A stretch of DNA of 64,000 nucleotides from Saccharina japonica (Eukaryota; Sar; Phaeophyceae; Laminariales; Laminariaceae), in contig MEHQ01001845.1 in assembly GCA_008828725.1 (NCBI GenBank), positions 180,298 to 244,297 of the forward strand, written 5' to 3'. The notes below the pieces were generated by a model. The model was not told the origin of the DNA and searched no databases. It saw only the letters and a program-made list of their open reading frames with translations. Below, piece after piece: positions 31,093 through 42,493 of this stretch. Position numbers and translations under genes: made by a program. Every line of letters begins with the position of its first letter. Position 1 is the stretch's first letter.

Positions 31093-32482
31093 ATGGTCGT
31101 GTTAGTGTAATCACAGGTCCTTACGTCCTTACAACATTGTGGGTGGGGAGCGTAATATTTTGTTGTTTTATATTAACGTTTTAATTCTTGTTATTGCTTG
31201 GTCGTTAATATGTTGTATTTTATGAAGTATTAGTTATGAAGTTTGAAGTGTTTATTTTCTCGTACGAGTAGGCGTATCGTTTTTGCTCGTGTTGCTCTCG
31301 TTGTTGCTGAGGTGATGTTCTCAGCGCAGCGGGACTACGCCCAAGCCACCACTTCGTAGGCGCTCTGCACGCGGCGGGAGGTTTTCCAGGCCACTGCTTG
31401 CACCCAGGGGACGGCGGGGCTACGCCCAGACCTCCTCTGCGTTCCACTACACACACCCGGCGGGAGATCCTCCTGCTGTGTGCAACTCTGCAATTCCTCA
31501 TGGACCTAAAGAATACGATCATATTGTGGCGTACTCGCGGGGAAAGCAAGTCACTCACACCTCCACACCCACACTCCTACCAGGAGCCCGGGGCCAGCAT
31601 CGCTGTAACACCCGGCTCGGTAGATGGACCCAGATCAAAACAAGAGAAGCAGGGTGCCATTTGTAAGCATGGTAGTCGGCGATGTTCCCATAGCGGTTAC
31701 ACATGTTGCGGTTCACGCAAGAACATGCATGCCTACGTATCAGTACTAAACCCGTGGATATGCCAGAAGAAGGTCCCCAGACGCCTTATAGGCTGCTTGT
31801 TTGCTGGGGTTTCAAGCTCGTACACAACTCGTACATAAATAGCGGTACTCCGCAATAAGACGTCGGGTTGACGGCGAACATCTAGACCGTCCAGGACCCC
31901 TATAGACTTAATATACTGTTGTTAGTATATGAAGTGCCTTCACGTCTGTCTGGCGAGGGACCAGAGTGCTGTAAACCGGCTTTGACTATAGTACGTATAA
32001 TACTCGTATTATATAACACGATGACTGCACTCACAGCAGTACCTCACGCAGGTCTAGGATACGATAGTACTTCATCGCACGTACTCAACACTTGTACGAG
32101 TATCTGCACTTGAACTCGTTGTGTGGGAGCATTACGACGTATTGCACCACGGTCGGGTCGACTACAGTAGTAAAAACGGGTGAAACGAATATAAACTGCC
32201 TTGTACTGCTGTATGTCCTGCTCTGACGGAAACAATGCTGAGCGGAATGAGTGAAGATTTGTTTTGCCTCGGTTCTATCCATTTAGCGATGTTTGGAACC
32301 AGTTGCAACCGCCCTCCGTAACAATAGTTGCACGTCTGTAGCCGTCCACTCGTCTACATGTGAGTTTTGGCAGAAATTCAGCTTTCCACCCCGAACGTCA
32401 ACTAAGCATCCTCACCGCCCGGCCGCGCAACCTTTCTCTACGTTTGTTTTACAACATCCGTGTACTTGCAGGCGCTTGCGCG

Positions 32483-32487
32483 TGTGC
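32483..32487. other. 5-bp target-site duplication (left)
   Basis: TGTGC precedes the left LTR; the same TGTGC follows the right LTR at 37005-37009. Confidence 0.95.
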
Positions 32488-32713
32488 TGTTCGTAGATTG
32501 CAAATCTGGATGCCCTGACTGCCCAGCAGTCTGATGAGATGTTTTAAGGTCGTTGCATTAGAGGACAGAGCGAGAGAGAGAGAGCGGAGAGAGAGCGGAG
32601 TGCTCGAACCCTCCTCCCGCACGAGGCAAGAATTCCACAATAACGCCTGCGAATATATACGCAACCCTCTACAACTTTTGTAACCGTCGTTGCTGACACG
32701 ATCCAAACGAACA
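32488..32713 (-). repeat. copia 3' LTR, 226 bp
   Basis: Begins TGTTCG and ends CGAACA (6-bp terminal inverted repeats). It is the same length as the LTR at 36779-37004 and I find one difference (CGCAACC here, CGCGACC there). The minus-strand sequence just inside is CCAGGGAGGG, a polypurine tract suited to plus-strand priming. The GA-rich stretch near 32570 lies within the LTR. Confidence 0.95.
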
Positions 32714-33021
32714 CCCTCCCTGGCTCTTGACAGCAATGACAAGACCGAAAGGACATTCAAGACAAGCTAGAACCTAACAGCCAACAACAGTCCCGCAGGA
32801 GGAAACCCGGCCACCGGGTCAAAACCCCCTGTATAACTCATATTCTCCAAACCATTGCAGTTGAAACAACGGCCGCATTCCAAACGATGACCATGGCCAG
32901 AAAATAAGATGCCAAGTGGTGCCCTACTCACCCATGCCCCTCAAAGTAGCGCGGGGTGGCGACCTGACAAATTATTCCTCGCATAACTCAAACATGGTAC
33001 ATCGGATAATGCTCATACCCC

Positions 33022-35613
33022 TTACTCACCCTCCAACGGCAGATTCAACAAGAACCTACGGTGAAGCTTAAAAGGGGTCGCAGCAAGGGATTTCGTCAAA
33101 ATATCCGCATGCTGGTCTTTCGAAGCTACGAACTGAATGTCGATCTTCTTCGCACGAAGCAGCTCCCTAACAAAATGAAAACGTACGTCGATATGCTTGC
33201 TCCGAGCAGAACTAAGAGGGTTCTGAGCCAATGCTATGGCCCCCTGGTTATCTTCGAAAACCCGGACACATGATCCGCTTAGCTCTGGACAAATAAACGA
33301 TAAGACCGCGCCCGTGAACAAAGCCTCCTTCACCCCTTCACCTAGGGCAACGTACTCTGCTTCTGCTGTGGACAATGTAACACACCTCTGCGTACTACTT
33401 GCCCAACTGACGGCCGCACCCCCCAGGGTAACTACCGTCCCCGATACCGAGCGCCTATCATTCGCCTTATCAGCATAATCGGCATCACTATACGCATTCA
33501 AATCCAGTCCCGAACCCCGCACAAAAGTCAATCCCAAAAACCTGGTCCCGTGAAGGTACTCCATAATCTTCAAAACTGCCCTCCAGTGCCTCTCAGTAGG
33601 GTTGTGAGAGTGACGCGCCACAGCACGCACAGCGTTGGAGATGTCCGGCCTCGTCATGGTCGACAGCCACATCAAACTGCCCACAGCCTCCCTGTAAGGC
33701 CAGTCTCCACCAGGTTCGCCTTCCTCTCTTGGACCTAGTTCCACACCAGGGGTAGCGGGGATGTCAGAGGATGAGTTCACGCCAAAACGATTCAACATGC
33801 TCTCAATAAACGCCTTCTGCGTAATCTCCAAAGTCCCCAATTCCCAGTCGCGTTTGAAAGCACAACCAGTGTACCAAGTCAGTTCTCCGAGGTTATTCGT
33901 GGGGAATTTCGTTACTAACGCGGCATGAAAATCTCTGCATGACTCGTCCGAACCTGCAATCACGATGTCATCCACATGAACAGCCATGACCAGTTGTACC
34001 TTGCCGTCCACAACCATGCGAAAAACACAAGGATCAGTCGTACACTGCTCCATACCGTACTCTACCACGGTTTCTACCAATAATCCGGCCCACCGTCGTC
34101 CACTTTGCTTCAGACCATACAGCGATCGGTTCAGGCGAACGGTTTTGCCTGACAGGTACCCACACCCACCGGGTAGTTTCATGTATATCTCAGCGTCGAG
34201 TTTCGCGCGAATAAAAGCTTGTGCGACGTCTAAATGGAAAATCTTCAGACCGTGTTCGTTGGCAACAGCTGCCAGAATTTTAACTGACGCTGACGAGGGA
34301 ATTGGCGCGAATGTTTGGAAGTAATCTACACCTTGCACCTGGCTAAACCCCTTAGCCACATGTCTAGCCTTTGTCTTTACTATCAGGCCATCCTTGTCCG
34401 TCTTGTAGGTAAACACCCACTTCGACCCTACAGGTTTCCGCCCTTGCGGCGGTATCGCTGCTTCAAACGTACCGGTCGTTTTGTGACCGTCCAATTCAAT
34501 CTTCATGGCCTCTTGCCACGCCGCTTTGTACTGTGAACGCTCGACATCTGCTACGGACTGAGGGGGCGGTTCTACGTCTTCCGGGAATCCACTCGGCATG
34601 CGCACGCTTAACTCCCCTTTGTTATCTGCTGCAGGTCCTCCAGCCATCAGAGCCAGTGCGTCCTCCGTCGTCCAGGATGTGCTGTTCTGCGTTCTCCTAG
34701 ACATCGTCAACTTGAACACTGCCGCAAGCAGCGCGTCCGCGACCTCAGGCCTCATCCTTAGCCGGCCTTCAGCAGGCTCGCCTTCCAAGCGTTGGCTCTG
34801 ACCCCGGGTTCGGCCCCTTACTGTCGCGGGGAGCCGTCCCCAGCTGCTGAGCTCGTGAGCTGGTCTCCCCGACAGGACCGCGGGTGGATCCTCACCGTTC
34901 CCTTGGTCGGTGTCGGAGGCTGATGCCTCGCCCGGGTCGCTTTCGGCCCTCCCTGCCGGGACCGAGGAGGCGCCCACCGCGCCCCCTTGAGACGAGCCCG
35001 TCGTCTCGGCTGTTTCGACCCTCCCTACCGGGGCCGAGGAGGCGCCCACCGCGCCCCCTTGAGACGAGCCCGTCGTCTCTGAATTCCCGTCGCCGGCATC
35101 GCCGGCGGCAGGTGCCTGCTGGGCGCGCTCCTCCAAAAACGCGTCCAGATCGAACCCCCACGCCAACTCGAGGTCGTTCAGGCGAGTCAAACCCTCGTCC
35201 AGCTCATGCGCCACCCCCCCACCACCTCGATCTGACGTGCTTCCGTCGTCTGCCTCGGACCCCCCCTCTTCCATAGACAGGGAGTCACTAGACTGGGCAG
35301 GTACAGGTGGTGCAGGTGACACGCGCTGCCAGGTTATGTTGCGCGTGATCAGTACAGTACGGTGTCTAGTCAGCACTCGCACCGAGTCTCGGGGGTAGTT
35401 GGGTGCAGGGCCAAGGTAAAAACACTCCTGTGCTTTCGCCTGGGACTTGTTCTCCCTCTTCACCTTGCAGTAGCCAGGCTTGAGGAAAGGTAGAAGTACT
35501 ACCGGGGGGGGTCTACCATACCACATCTCGTATGGCGACTTGCTCTCGGGGTTAGCGGTGGTTGCTGTACGGTTCAAAGCATCGCACGCCCAGTGCGACG
35601 CTTCAGCCCACAA
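33022..35613 (-). CDS. copia Pol: integrase end, reverse transcriptase, RNase H
   Basis: 863 codons are open from the N gap to the stop at 33022; the true start is upstream in the gap. Residues 1-105: end of the integrase core (CDALNRTATTANPESKSPYE, MWYGRPP). Residues ~115-290: variable linker with a duplicated ETTGSSQGGAVGASS segment. Residues ~370-620: RT (GSKWVFTYKTD, FHLDVAQAFIRAKL, catalytic HVDDIVIAG at 33959-33980). Residues ~720-850: copia RNase H (YSDADYADK, LSTAEAEYVAL, FEDNQGAIALAQNP, SKHIDVRFHFVREL), ending HADILTKSLAATPF. No stop or frameshift, consistent with the near-identical LTRs. The visible part looks functional; whether the whole copy is active depends on the unsequenced middle. 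Confidence 0.93.
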   Translation of the reverse strand: MWAEASHWACDALNRTATTANPESKSPYEMWYGRPPPVVLLPFLKPGYCKVKRENKSQAKAQECFYLGPAPNYPRDSVRVLTRHRTVLITRNITWQRVSPAPPVPAQSSDSLSMEEGGSEADDGSTSDRGGGGVAHELDEGLTRLNDLELAWGFDLDAFLEERAQQAPAAGDAGDGNSETTGSSQGGAVGASSAPVGRVETAETTGSSQGGAVGASSVPAGRAESDPGEASASDTDQGNGEDPPAVLSGRPAHELSSWGRLPATVRGRTRGQSQRLEGEPAEGRLRMRPEVADALLAAVFKLTMSRRTQNSTSWTTEDALALMAGGPAADNKGELSVRMPSGFPEDVEPPPQSVADVERSQYKAAWQEAMKIELDGHKTTGTFEAAIPPQGRKPVGSKWVFTYKTDKDGLIVKTKARHVAKGFSQVQGVDYFQTFAPIPSSASVKILAAVANEHGLKIFHLDVAQAFIRAKLDAEIYMKLPGGCGYLSGKTVRLNRSLYGLKQSGRRWAGLLVETVVEYGMEQCTTDPCVFRMVVDGKVQLVMAVHVDDIVIAGSDESCRDFHAALVTKFPTNNLGELTWYTGCAFKRDWELGTLEITQKAFIESMLNRFGVNSSSDIPATPGVELGPREEGEPGGDWPYREAVGSLMWLSTMTRPDISNAVRAVARHSHNPTERHWRAVLKIMEYLHGTRFLGLTFVRGSGLDLNAYSDADYADKANDRRSVSGTVVTLGGAAVSWASSTQRCVTLSTAEAEYVALGEGVKEALFTGAVLSFICPELSGSCVRVFEDNQGAIALAQNPLSSARSKHIDVRFHFVRELLRAKKIDIQFVASKDQHADILTKSLAATPFKLHRRFLLNLPLEGE

Positions 35614-35640
35614 CGACTCAGTTGCGGGTAGTTGCGCGCC

Positions 35641-36079
35641 NNNNNNNNNNNNNNNNNNNNNNNNNNNNNNNNNNNNNNNNNNNNNNNNNNNNNNNNNNNN
35701 NNNNNNNNNNNNNNNNNNNNNNNNNNNNNNNNNNNNNNNNNNNNNNNNNNNNNNNNNNNNNNNNNNNNNNNNNNNNNNNNNNNNNNNNNNNNNNNNNNNN
35801 NNNNNNNNNNNNNNNNNNNNNNNNNNNNNNNNNNNNNNNNNNNNNNNNNNNNNNNNNNNNNNNNNNNNNNNNNNNNNNNNNNNNNNNNNNNNNNNNNNNN
35901 NNNNNNNNNNNNNNNNNNNNNNNNNNNNNNNNNNNNNNNNNNNNNNNNNNNNNNNNNNNNNNNNNNNNNNNNNNNNNNNNNNNNNNNNNNNNNNNNNNNN
36001 NNNNNNNNNNNNNNNNNNNNNNNNNNNNNNNNNNNNNNNNNNNNNNNNNNNNNNNNNNNNNNNNNNNNNNNNNNNNNNN
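35641..36079. other. assembly gap, 439 N
   Basis: Gap inside the copia element. The size may be an estimate: the gag frame on one side and the integrase frame on the other do not match across 439 bases, and the missing domains need more space. Confidence 0.98.
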
Positions 36080-36721
36080 GGGTCCTGCCCTTCTTGGGCT
36101 ATTCCCTACAGCAGCGCTACTCTCGGCGCTGCCGGACTCCGATTGGCTAATGCACGCTCCAATAGCAGCAGTAGTCTCTCTTACAGGAGTGGGTTTTGCC
36201 CCTCTTGGACTATTCCCTACAGCAGCGCTGTGCTTGTAGGAAACATGGCGCGAGATGGGCAGATCAAAACCACCACCCAACTCACCGCCTGGGAATTCAT
36301 CCCATTCGCCAGCCCTCCTTGGCTGGTCAGGCTGGCCCCTGGCTGGGCCCGCCTTGACAAGGACAGCAGCCTCTCTGCGTCCCGTCGGTCCGTGATTGCG
36401 TGAGGCATTCCCACGCAAAGTTGTCTCTCTTCCAGCTGCTGTATCTTCTGTCACGCCTCCAGCAGCAGCATAATTTTCTCGTACAGCAGAGAATGCAGCA
36501 GTGGTTCCTGCCCCTGCTGGTCTCTCTCCTACAGCAACGCTGCCCTCAGTGCCGCTGGGCTCTGACCGGCCGTTGTCCGTCATGAACTCGGCCATCATGC
36601 TCCTTATGGCATGCATCGTTGACGTTTGCCAATGCTCTACCACCAGCTGAAACTCACTTCTCAGCTGTTGTACCTCATCTTTGGGAAGGGCTTGCTCGTC
36701 TTGAGCCGACCCGGAAGCCAT
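36080..36721 (-). CDS. copia Gag, N-terminal part (runs into gap)
   Basis: Starts at the ATG whose first base is 36721 (MASGSAQDEQALPKDEVQQL), 58 bp from the LTR. It has a predicted helical N-terminus, then a low-complexity region with a repeated SAAVGNSPRRA / SAAVGNSPRGA unit. No CCHC knuckle is visible before the gap. It would form the particle core that packages element RNA. Confidence 0.75.
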
Positions 36722-36778
36722 CTTTGACTTTTCGTTCCAGACCTGACAACGTCAAACGTTTGACAACCCACACTAGTG

Positions 36779-37004
36779 TGTTCGTAGATTGCAAATCTGG
36801 ATGCCCTGACTGCCCAGCAGTCTGATGAGATGTTTTAAGGTCGTTGCATTAGAGGACAGAGCGAGAGAGAGAGAGCGGAGAGAGAGCGGAGTGCTCGAAC
36901 CCTCCTCCCGCACGAGGCAAGAATTCCACAATAACGCCTGCGAATATATACGCGACCCTCTACAACTTTTGTAACCGTCGTTGCTGACACGATCCAAACG
37001 AACA
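36779..37004 (-). repeat. copia 5' LTR, 226 bp
   Basis: Identical in length and nearly in sequence to 32488-32713. On the minus strand this LTR would carry the promoter. The primer-binding site just inside (complement of GACAACCCACACTAGTG) does not match the common initiator-Met pattern and I could not assign the tRNA. Confidence 0.95.
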
Positions 37005-37009
37005 TGTGC
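37005..37009. other. 5-bp target-site duplication (right)
   Basis: TGTGC, matching 32483-32487. Confidence 0.95.
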
Positions 37010-37261
37010 GGGGATTCACAACCCCTTCAGACGAGGCGCCGGTGGACGCTCCCGGCATCGACCAAACCGACTACGCTACACGGTTGCAGGTCGGAGCACC
37101 ATTTGCAACACATTTCTAACGCCTTCGCAACGCAATTATCCCACCACCTACGCTGTCGGGGTTTTATCGGCAACAGCACGGCCAAGCACGGATACCCGGG
37201 TCGGATCGGTGGGTGGACAGGTCGTGAAGGGGCACCTTATGAAGCTGCTGGTAAGGGGAAA

Positions 37262-38758
37262 TTGATGACTTTTCGAGTGGGAGGCGCGAAAGCTGCGCAC
37301 AGAGGTCACCTATACCTGTCCTCTAAATTTTGTGATAGAACTGGACCCGGACACGAGCGTGGAGAATATGACGTACGTGTTCAGCTTGGACGAGTTGGTA
37401 TCCACGCAGGAGGTACTGGTTGAGACCGTGGGGCTCGTGGAGGGGTTTAACGAAACGCCTGTCATGCGAACGGTTCCGCACACCATCGCCTCTCTTCTTG
37501 TGCACGCTGACTTATTAATCTGCACTTCGGATGTGGCTCGAACATCAGGGGATTTACCCGCATCCTCTGCGGCTGGGACGGTCGAGTGTCCGGCCTGCAA
37601 AATGGGAGTGGTTGTGCGGGAACGGCGGCAGCACGCTGGGGGGCACATCCAAGAGACGAGACAAATGTGCGCCCTGTATGCCTTCTTCGCACAAATAATT
37701 ACCCACGCAAACCCACGCGTAGTGTTTTGTTGGGTGAGGCGTATCGCACTGCCTCGAAAAATCTAGCCATGATAAGGCTGCGCAATTCGTCTTATGATTC
37801 AATATAAATCCGTGGTTCGTGCGTGTACAAAACCGGCGTGTACTCCACAGGCCTTACAGGAGAGCGACACATGCGGCTTATGTGGTGTGGCGGGTCTGGG
37901 GGCCTGTAAGACATGGGTATATGTGCACCCGAAGGGGAAAAAGGCGCCTAGCGTGTTCTCCAGCGGCACTTTCGCTCCAAGGGGGGACGCGCGAAACGCC
38001 TCCGTCACGCTCAGCCTGAAAACGGCGTCGAAAGGTAGCAAGCATTCCCCGCGCACTAACGTGCCCCTCAGGCGCCATTGTTTTGCCAAGATGACCGTTG
38101 GGTATGGAAGTACTCTATGGCCCACCACGTGCGAACGGAACACGCCGTGGCCGTCGCCGTCCGGACCAACGATGCCGTAGCTTTGGCCTTCCGAGCTAAG
38201 TACGACGTGAGCGAGCCAGAGAAAGTAGCCGTGAAGAAGGGGATGCCGTCCATTAGGTCAATTAAAGCACCCCATAAAGGAACCAGTGTGACGATTCGAC
38301 CGCGCAAGATATCGGGTGGAAGGAGATGAAAAGGAACCCGACAGCAAGCAAGCGGCGTTCCCATCGACATCGATGGGCCCGATGAAGAAGAGGAGGAAGG
38401 GGAGGAGGACGAGGAGGAGGACGACGACGAGGAGGACGAGATGGACGACGACGAGGAGGAGGGCAACGGCGAGGAGGACGAGTCGGGCGACGAGGAGGAG
38501 GAGGACGAGGGGGGCGACGAGGAGGGGGACGGGGAAGACGAGGCGGAAGAGGACGAAGAGGGGGTGAATGAAACGGAGGAGGGCGAACAAAAAGAGGACA
38601 AGGAGGATGAGGAGAAAGGAAACATAGAGGCAGATGAGGAGGAACAGGAGGACGAGGAGAAGGAAGAAGAAAAGAGGGAGGAGGAACACAACGAGGAGGA
38701 CAGGCGGGGAGTTGATGGGGTAGGGAAGAAGGATGCGGGCGTGGGGGTCGGGGCGTAG
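37262..38758 (+). pseudogene. unrecognised protein remnant: zinc-finger-like motifs and acidic tail
   Basis: The plus strand gives protein-like pieces in changing frames. 37332-37560 reads VENMTYVFSLDELVSTQEVL and TIASLLVHADLLICTSDVAR. Then VECPACKMGVVVRERRQHAG (Cys2 with a downstream His) near 37580; CGLCGVAGLGACKTWVYVHP near 37872; and VWKYSMAHHVRTEHA (a His-X4/5-His half finger) near 38100. 38391-38758 is an acidic tail rich in EEDE. At least three frameshifts separate the pieces. The pattern suggests a nuclear DNA-binding or transposon-associated protein; I do not recognise the family. The copia element inserted just upstream of it. Confidence 0.45.
38391..38700 (+). repeat. GAG/GAC-rich compositional tract
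   Basis: 310 bp of GAGGAGGAC-type sequence, read as an acidic tail on plus and as serine- or leucine-rich frames on minus. The minus ORFs at 38068-38767 are shadows. Confidence 0.85.
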
Positions 38759-38760
38759 GG

Positions 38761-40739
38761 GCAGCAACGTCTTACGCTGTTAGCAGAACCGGGCGGCGCT
38801 GCACGTCGAAGAAGAAGTGGAGTCAGTTGGGTTGATTTGGGTGCGTCGATTTGTTTTTAGTATGTTTCGCTCGGGTGATTGTGCACGATCGTGGGATACG
38901 GTCGTGCTAGGGGATTATCGCCGACATACGGTACGACAGCTTCCAATGACCTTGGTGCAAAAGCTTTGTACTAGTCTATCGTGGAGCAACATCGACCTAG
39001 TCTGGTCTGGTGTCGGATTTTGGTTTTTCTAAGACCCAGGTAGTGGACACAGTAGTGTGAGCTGGCAGCGGTGTTACTCTAGTACGGGCGACTGTCGGTA
39101 CGTGCACCTTCCACCTACAGTTCCGCCTGCCGATATACTTCACAACGACATTTTTTCAATCTTGTTACGAGTAAGTGATGTGGCGAGTGTGGTGGCGGTT
39201 CCCCAACTGCGACCCTCCTGACAGTATCAACACATTCATTGTACAGTATGTTTGTATGAACCGTTATGTACACAGTGTACACCCAAAGCCAAGCAGTAGT
39301 AGTAGACGCTAGACACACGTACGTACATAGAGCAGAGTTTGCAGACGTGTGAGACAAAAACAAAACACACGAAAAAAACAAACCCCCTCCGATATAGGGG
39401 GGGGGGGGGGAGGGGGGTATTTGGGATTCAGATCCGCGTGCCCCCTCGTAAATGTCCGTATGACGATATTTGATGTTTTCGATTTCGCAGATGTTTTTAT
39501 ACCACGAGTATTGTAATAGCATGCTCTGAAGTTCTCTGTTTGGCCCGATAACACCCGATTTTCCTAATTGAGAATTGCCTTTCCGATGAGAATGGGACTT
39601 TTTCTCTGGGCACACAAAAAAGCTCCAAATATTTGTTCGTCGTGGTGACATGTGGAGCGATGTTATCATGTGATCGAGCCTATACGCTGTATGTCCAGCA
39701 CAGCCGTACGTCGGTAGCAGTGCCACACCGCACCATCAGGACAGGACGACATTGCCAAACACTGCTGTTTTGCTGTTCTGTATTCTTCTGTGCGGATGTT
39801 CTCTTCTCTTGGGGCCTCGGTAGTGCTTGCTGCTGCCAATATACCTTCTACTTGGTACTACAGCAGTACGACCGAGTACAACACTTTTTTATTTTCTCGC
39901 AACATCGGGACTCGCGGTGCAGTATACTGTAGTAGACTGACACTCTTCCTTGGCTTCGTTCACAATACCACATGCACCCGTGACTCGTATGCCCACGCTT
40001 ATACGTGCGGAACACCACGCTGCTACCAGCTGCAGCTGCATGCCTTCCAAAAACACAGGTAGTTGCTGCTGCTGCTGCTGCTGCTGCTGCTTTAAAATCG
40101 GCGTGCGGTCTGTGGCTCAAACTCGATACCGGTATTTAGGAAGTTGTGTAGGCTTCTGACCTACGAATCGGCGCGCTGTTGCTGTGCCCGCCGGCTGGCA
40201 AGAGCGCAATGCACTTCAAGGTTGCCTGCCAAGCTACAGCAGCAGTACCCTCTGGACGGAGGTGCGACTCTTCTCACCTGGGTATAGTTTCCTTACGAGC
40301 TGAAGTGAAAACGCAGAGTCGCTCGCACGTGTAATTTTGAATTGTGGAGAGATGTTCAGCGGATTGAAGTTTAAACAGGCATACTCATCTCTGTGAAGTA
40401 CTTAAATCAATCCATTCATACATTACGAAGGACTGCTCCATTTAAATACAATACTTAGAGTACTCCAAATGGTTGATCACCTTTTTAAGTTATCGTTTTT
40501 TTTCTTTTGGAGTTGAACTGTGCTCATTCATTAAAAAAAGAGTACCTCGATGTGTCAAACAGGTCGTGATGTATTAAAATAAATGTTTAAAATACCTTTT
40601 ACGGGGTACTAATAATGTTGGGAAGTGATAAATGTGCCCCCGGGGGCACATTTCTTAACGACGCCCCCGGGGGCACTTTTAGCTTGTTGCGCCCCCTGAA
40701 TTGGGGTTGAATACAAAGCACATCACCACGAGGGATTAC
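38761..40739. other. non-coding stretch with short repeats
   Basis: No gene supported. It contains a G run at 39397-39409, a half-copy of the MITE end at 39547-39595, a (GCT)n tract at 40063-40090 and a pair of GTGCCCCCGGGGGCAC palindromes at 40634-40676. Confidence 0.5.
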
Positions 40740-41880
40740 GACGACCGTAGGGCAGCAGACCTGTCTGGGAATTGTCTACTGCATGTGCTGCTGCGGTGTG
40801 TGTAGTATGATAGTTCCGCCGGTCATCGCGTTTCGCGCAATATCCAGACGGCTTCGCATTGTCGATACTCAGGATCTTTCCAGGCCGTGGTTTTGGGTGC
40901 ACATCAAGCTAAACGTGTCTCTACATGATGCACGCGCCACGAGCGATGACGACGGCCGTAGGGCATTATCTACGGCATGTGCTGCTGTGGTGTATGCAGT
41001 AATGCCGCTAGGTATAGCTTCTCGCTCGATATACAGACGTGTTTGTGTTCTCTTATTGCCAGGCTTTTTGGGGGGGCACATCAAGCTAAAAGTGCCTCCG
41101 AAAGCAGACTACATACATACATCAAGCACGCTACGACCGAGTACAACGATCGTAGAGCACCAGACCTCTCTACGACTTGTCTACGGTATGTGCTGCTGAG
41201 GCCTGTGCACTAGTTCCGCCGCCCATCGTTTATCGCTCGATATACATACATGTTCGTGTTTTCGATACCAAGGATATTCTCCAGGCCTTTTTTGGGGGCG
41301 CACCACGCTAAAGGTGCCTCTGGAAATAGGCTGCATGAAGCACGCCACCACGAGCGATCACAACGACTGTACGGCACCAGACCTGTCTAGGAATTGCCTT
41401 AGGTATTTGCTGCTGCGGTGTGTACAGTAGTTCCGCCGGTCATCGCTTCTCGCTCGATATACAGACGGGTTCGTGTTCTCGATACTTACGATATTATTCG
41501 GGGGCACATCAAGCTAAAAATGCCTCCGGAAACAGATTACATGAAGCACGCCACCACAAGAGATCACGTCAACCGTAGGACACCACACTTGTCTGGAGAT
41601 CGTCTACGGCATGTACTGTTGCAGCGTGTGCAGTAGTTTCGCCGGTCGTCGCTTCTCGCTCGATATACAGACGGGTTCATAATGTGCTCGATAGGATATC
41701 TCCAGGCAAATGTTTGGAGCCCCAAGCTTAAGGTGCCTCCGAAAACAGACTGCATCAGTAGTAAAACTACCAAACTACAATATTGATACGATCAGTACTG
41801 AAGTTCTGTAGTACGTAGTTGGCCCGGGTGAGGATTGTCTATGGCACCTGCTGCTGTGGTGTGTGTAGCAGATGGGTTGC
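40740..41880 (+). repeat. diverged ~205-bp satellite, about 5.5 units
   Basis: Units start near 40740, 40949, 41147, 41361 and 41566, with a partial one near 41811. They share the phrases CTACGGCATGTGCTGCTG, TTCCGCCGGTCATCGC, CTCGCTCGATATACAGACG and CACATCAAGCTAAA. Units differ by perhaps 20-25%, so the array is old or homogenised poorly. No protein is conserved through the units. Confidence 0.85.
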
Positions 41881-42202
41881 GGAATTCTGATAAATATATA
41901 CATACGTGTATTATTTGGGTGTTCTGTTTCCATCACTTTTTTTTGCCGTTTTTCGTATACCTGTAAGCCTTAAGGGCCAAACTGTAAAGTAGGTAGGTGC
42001 CATCCTGCACGGAAGCAACTATAAGTTGCACTTTGAAATATGATTAATTCGCGTACTCGTATACGTGTTCTGTCAATGATGATGATTTTGGCATCTATTT
42101 TGGTGTTCCGTTTCTTTGCATTGGAGTTCGTGTATGCGTGTAAACTATGTGACATTCAGTACCTTTTTGTCTGCTGTCTGCGAAGATCCGCAGTATCGTG
42201 AG

Positions 42203-42493
42203 TGTTATGGTACTGCTGGCATGATGTGGAAACGTTTGGTAAATACCTGGTATCAGGTATAAGAATCGTATTGGTAGTACTTGGAAGGCGGTATCTTAGG
42301 TGGGAACCGGGGATGGTTCCCGATGGCTTTTAGCCATCTCACCGGCCTTCTCAGTCGTTCATCACGGACAACGGAATTACGCTGCTCTTCTTCTATCTCT
42401 AAGCAAACAACACACGTGAGTACCAACAAGTACCCGTTCCATAGGCTGACCTGGCTAGGGATACCCTGTCCTCTTATAACTAGCATCTTTTCA
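42203..42493 (+). repeat. gypsy element 2, 5' LTR (~291 bp)
   Basis: Starts TGTTATGGTACTGCTGGC and ends at TTTTCA. It matches 47749-48031 over its whole length, with roughly 5-10% differences and small indels. The sequence 3 bases downstream (TGGCGTTGCATTCGG) begins with TGG, as a tRNA primer-binding site must. Confidence 0.88.

Larger units (their letters stand above)
32488..37004 (-). mobile_element. full-length Ty1/copia retrotransposon, recent insertion
   Basis: Two 226-bp LTRs, a perfect TGTGC duplication, a polypurine tract, a gag start 58 bp inside the 5' LTR and an intact RT-RNase H frame define the element. The two LTRs are practically identical, so insertion is recent. 439 N (35641-36079) hide the end of gag, the protease and most of the integrase. 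The gap is probably under-sized, because those parts normally need well over 1 kb and the flanking frames do not agree across it. Confidence 0.95.

Noticed and set aside
38068..38767. Minus-strand Ser-rich and Leu-rich ORFs of 207 and 169 codons
   Set aside because: Mirror images of the GAG/GAC-rich acidic tract on the plus strand.
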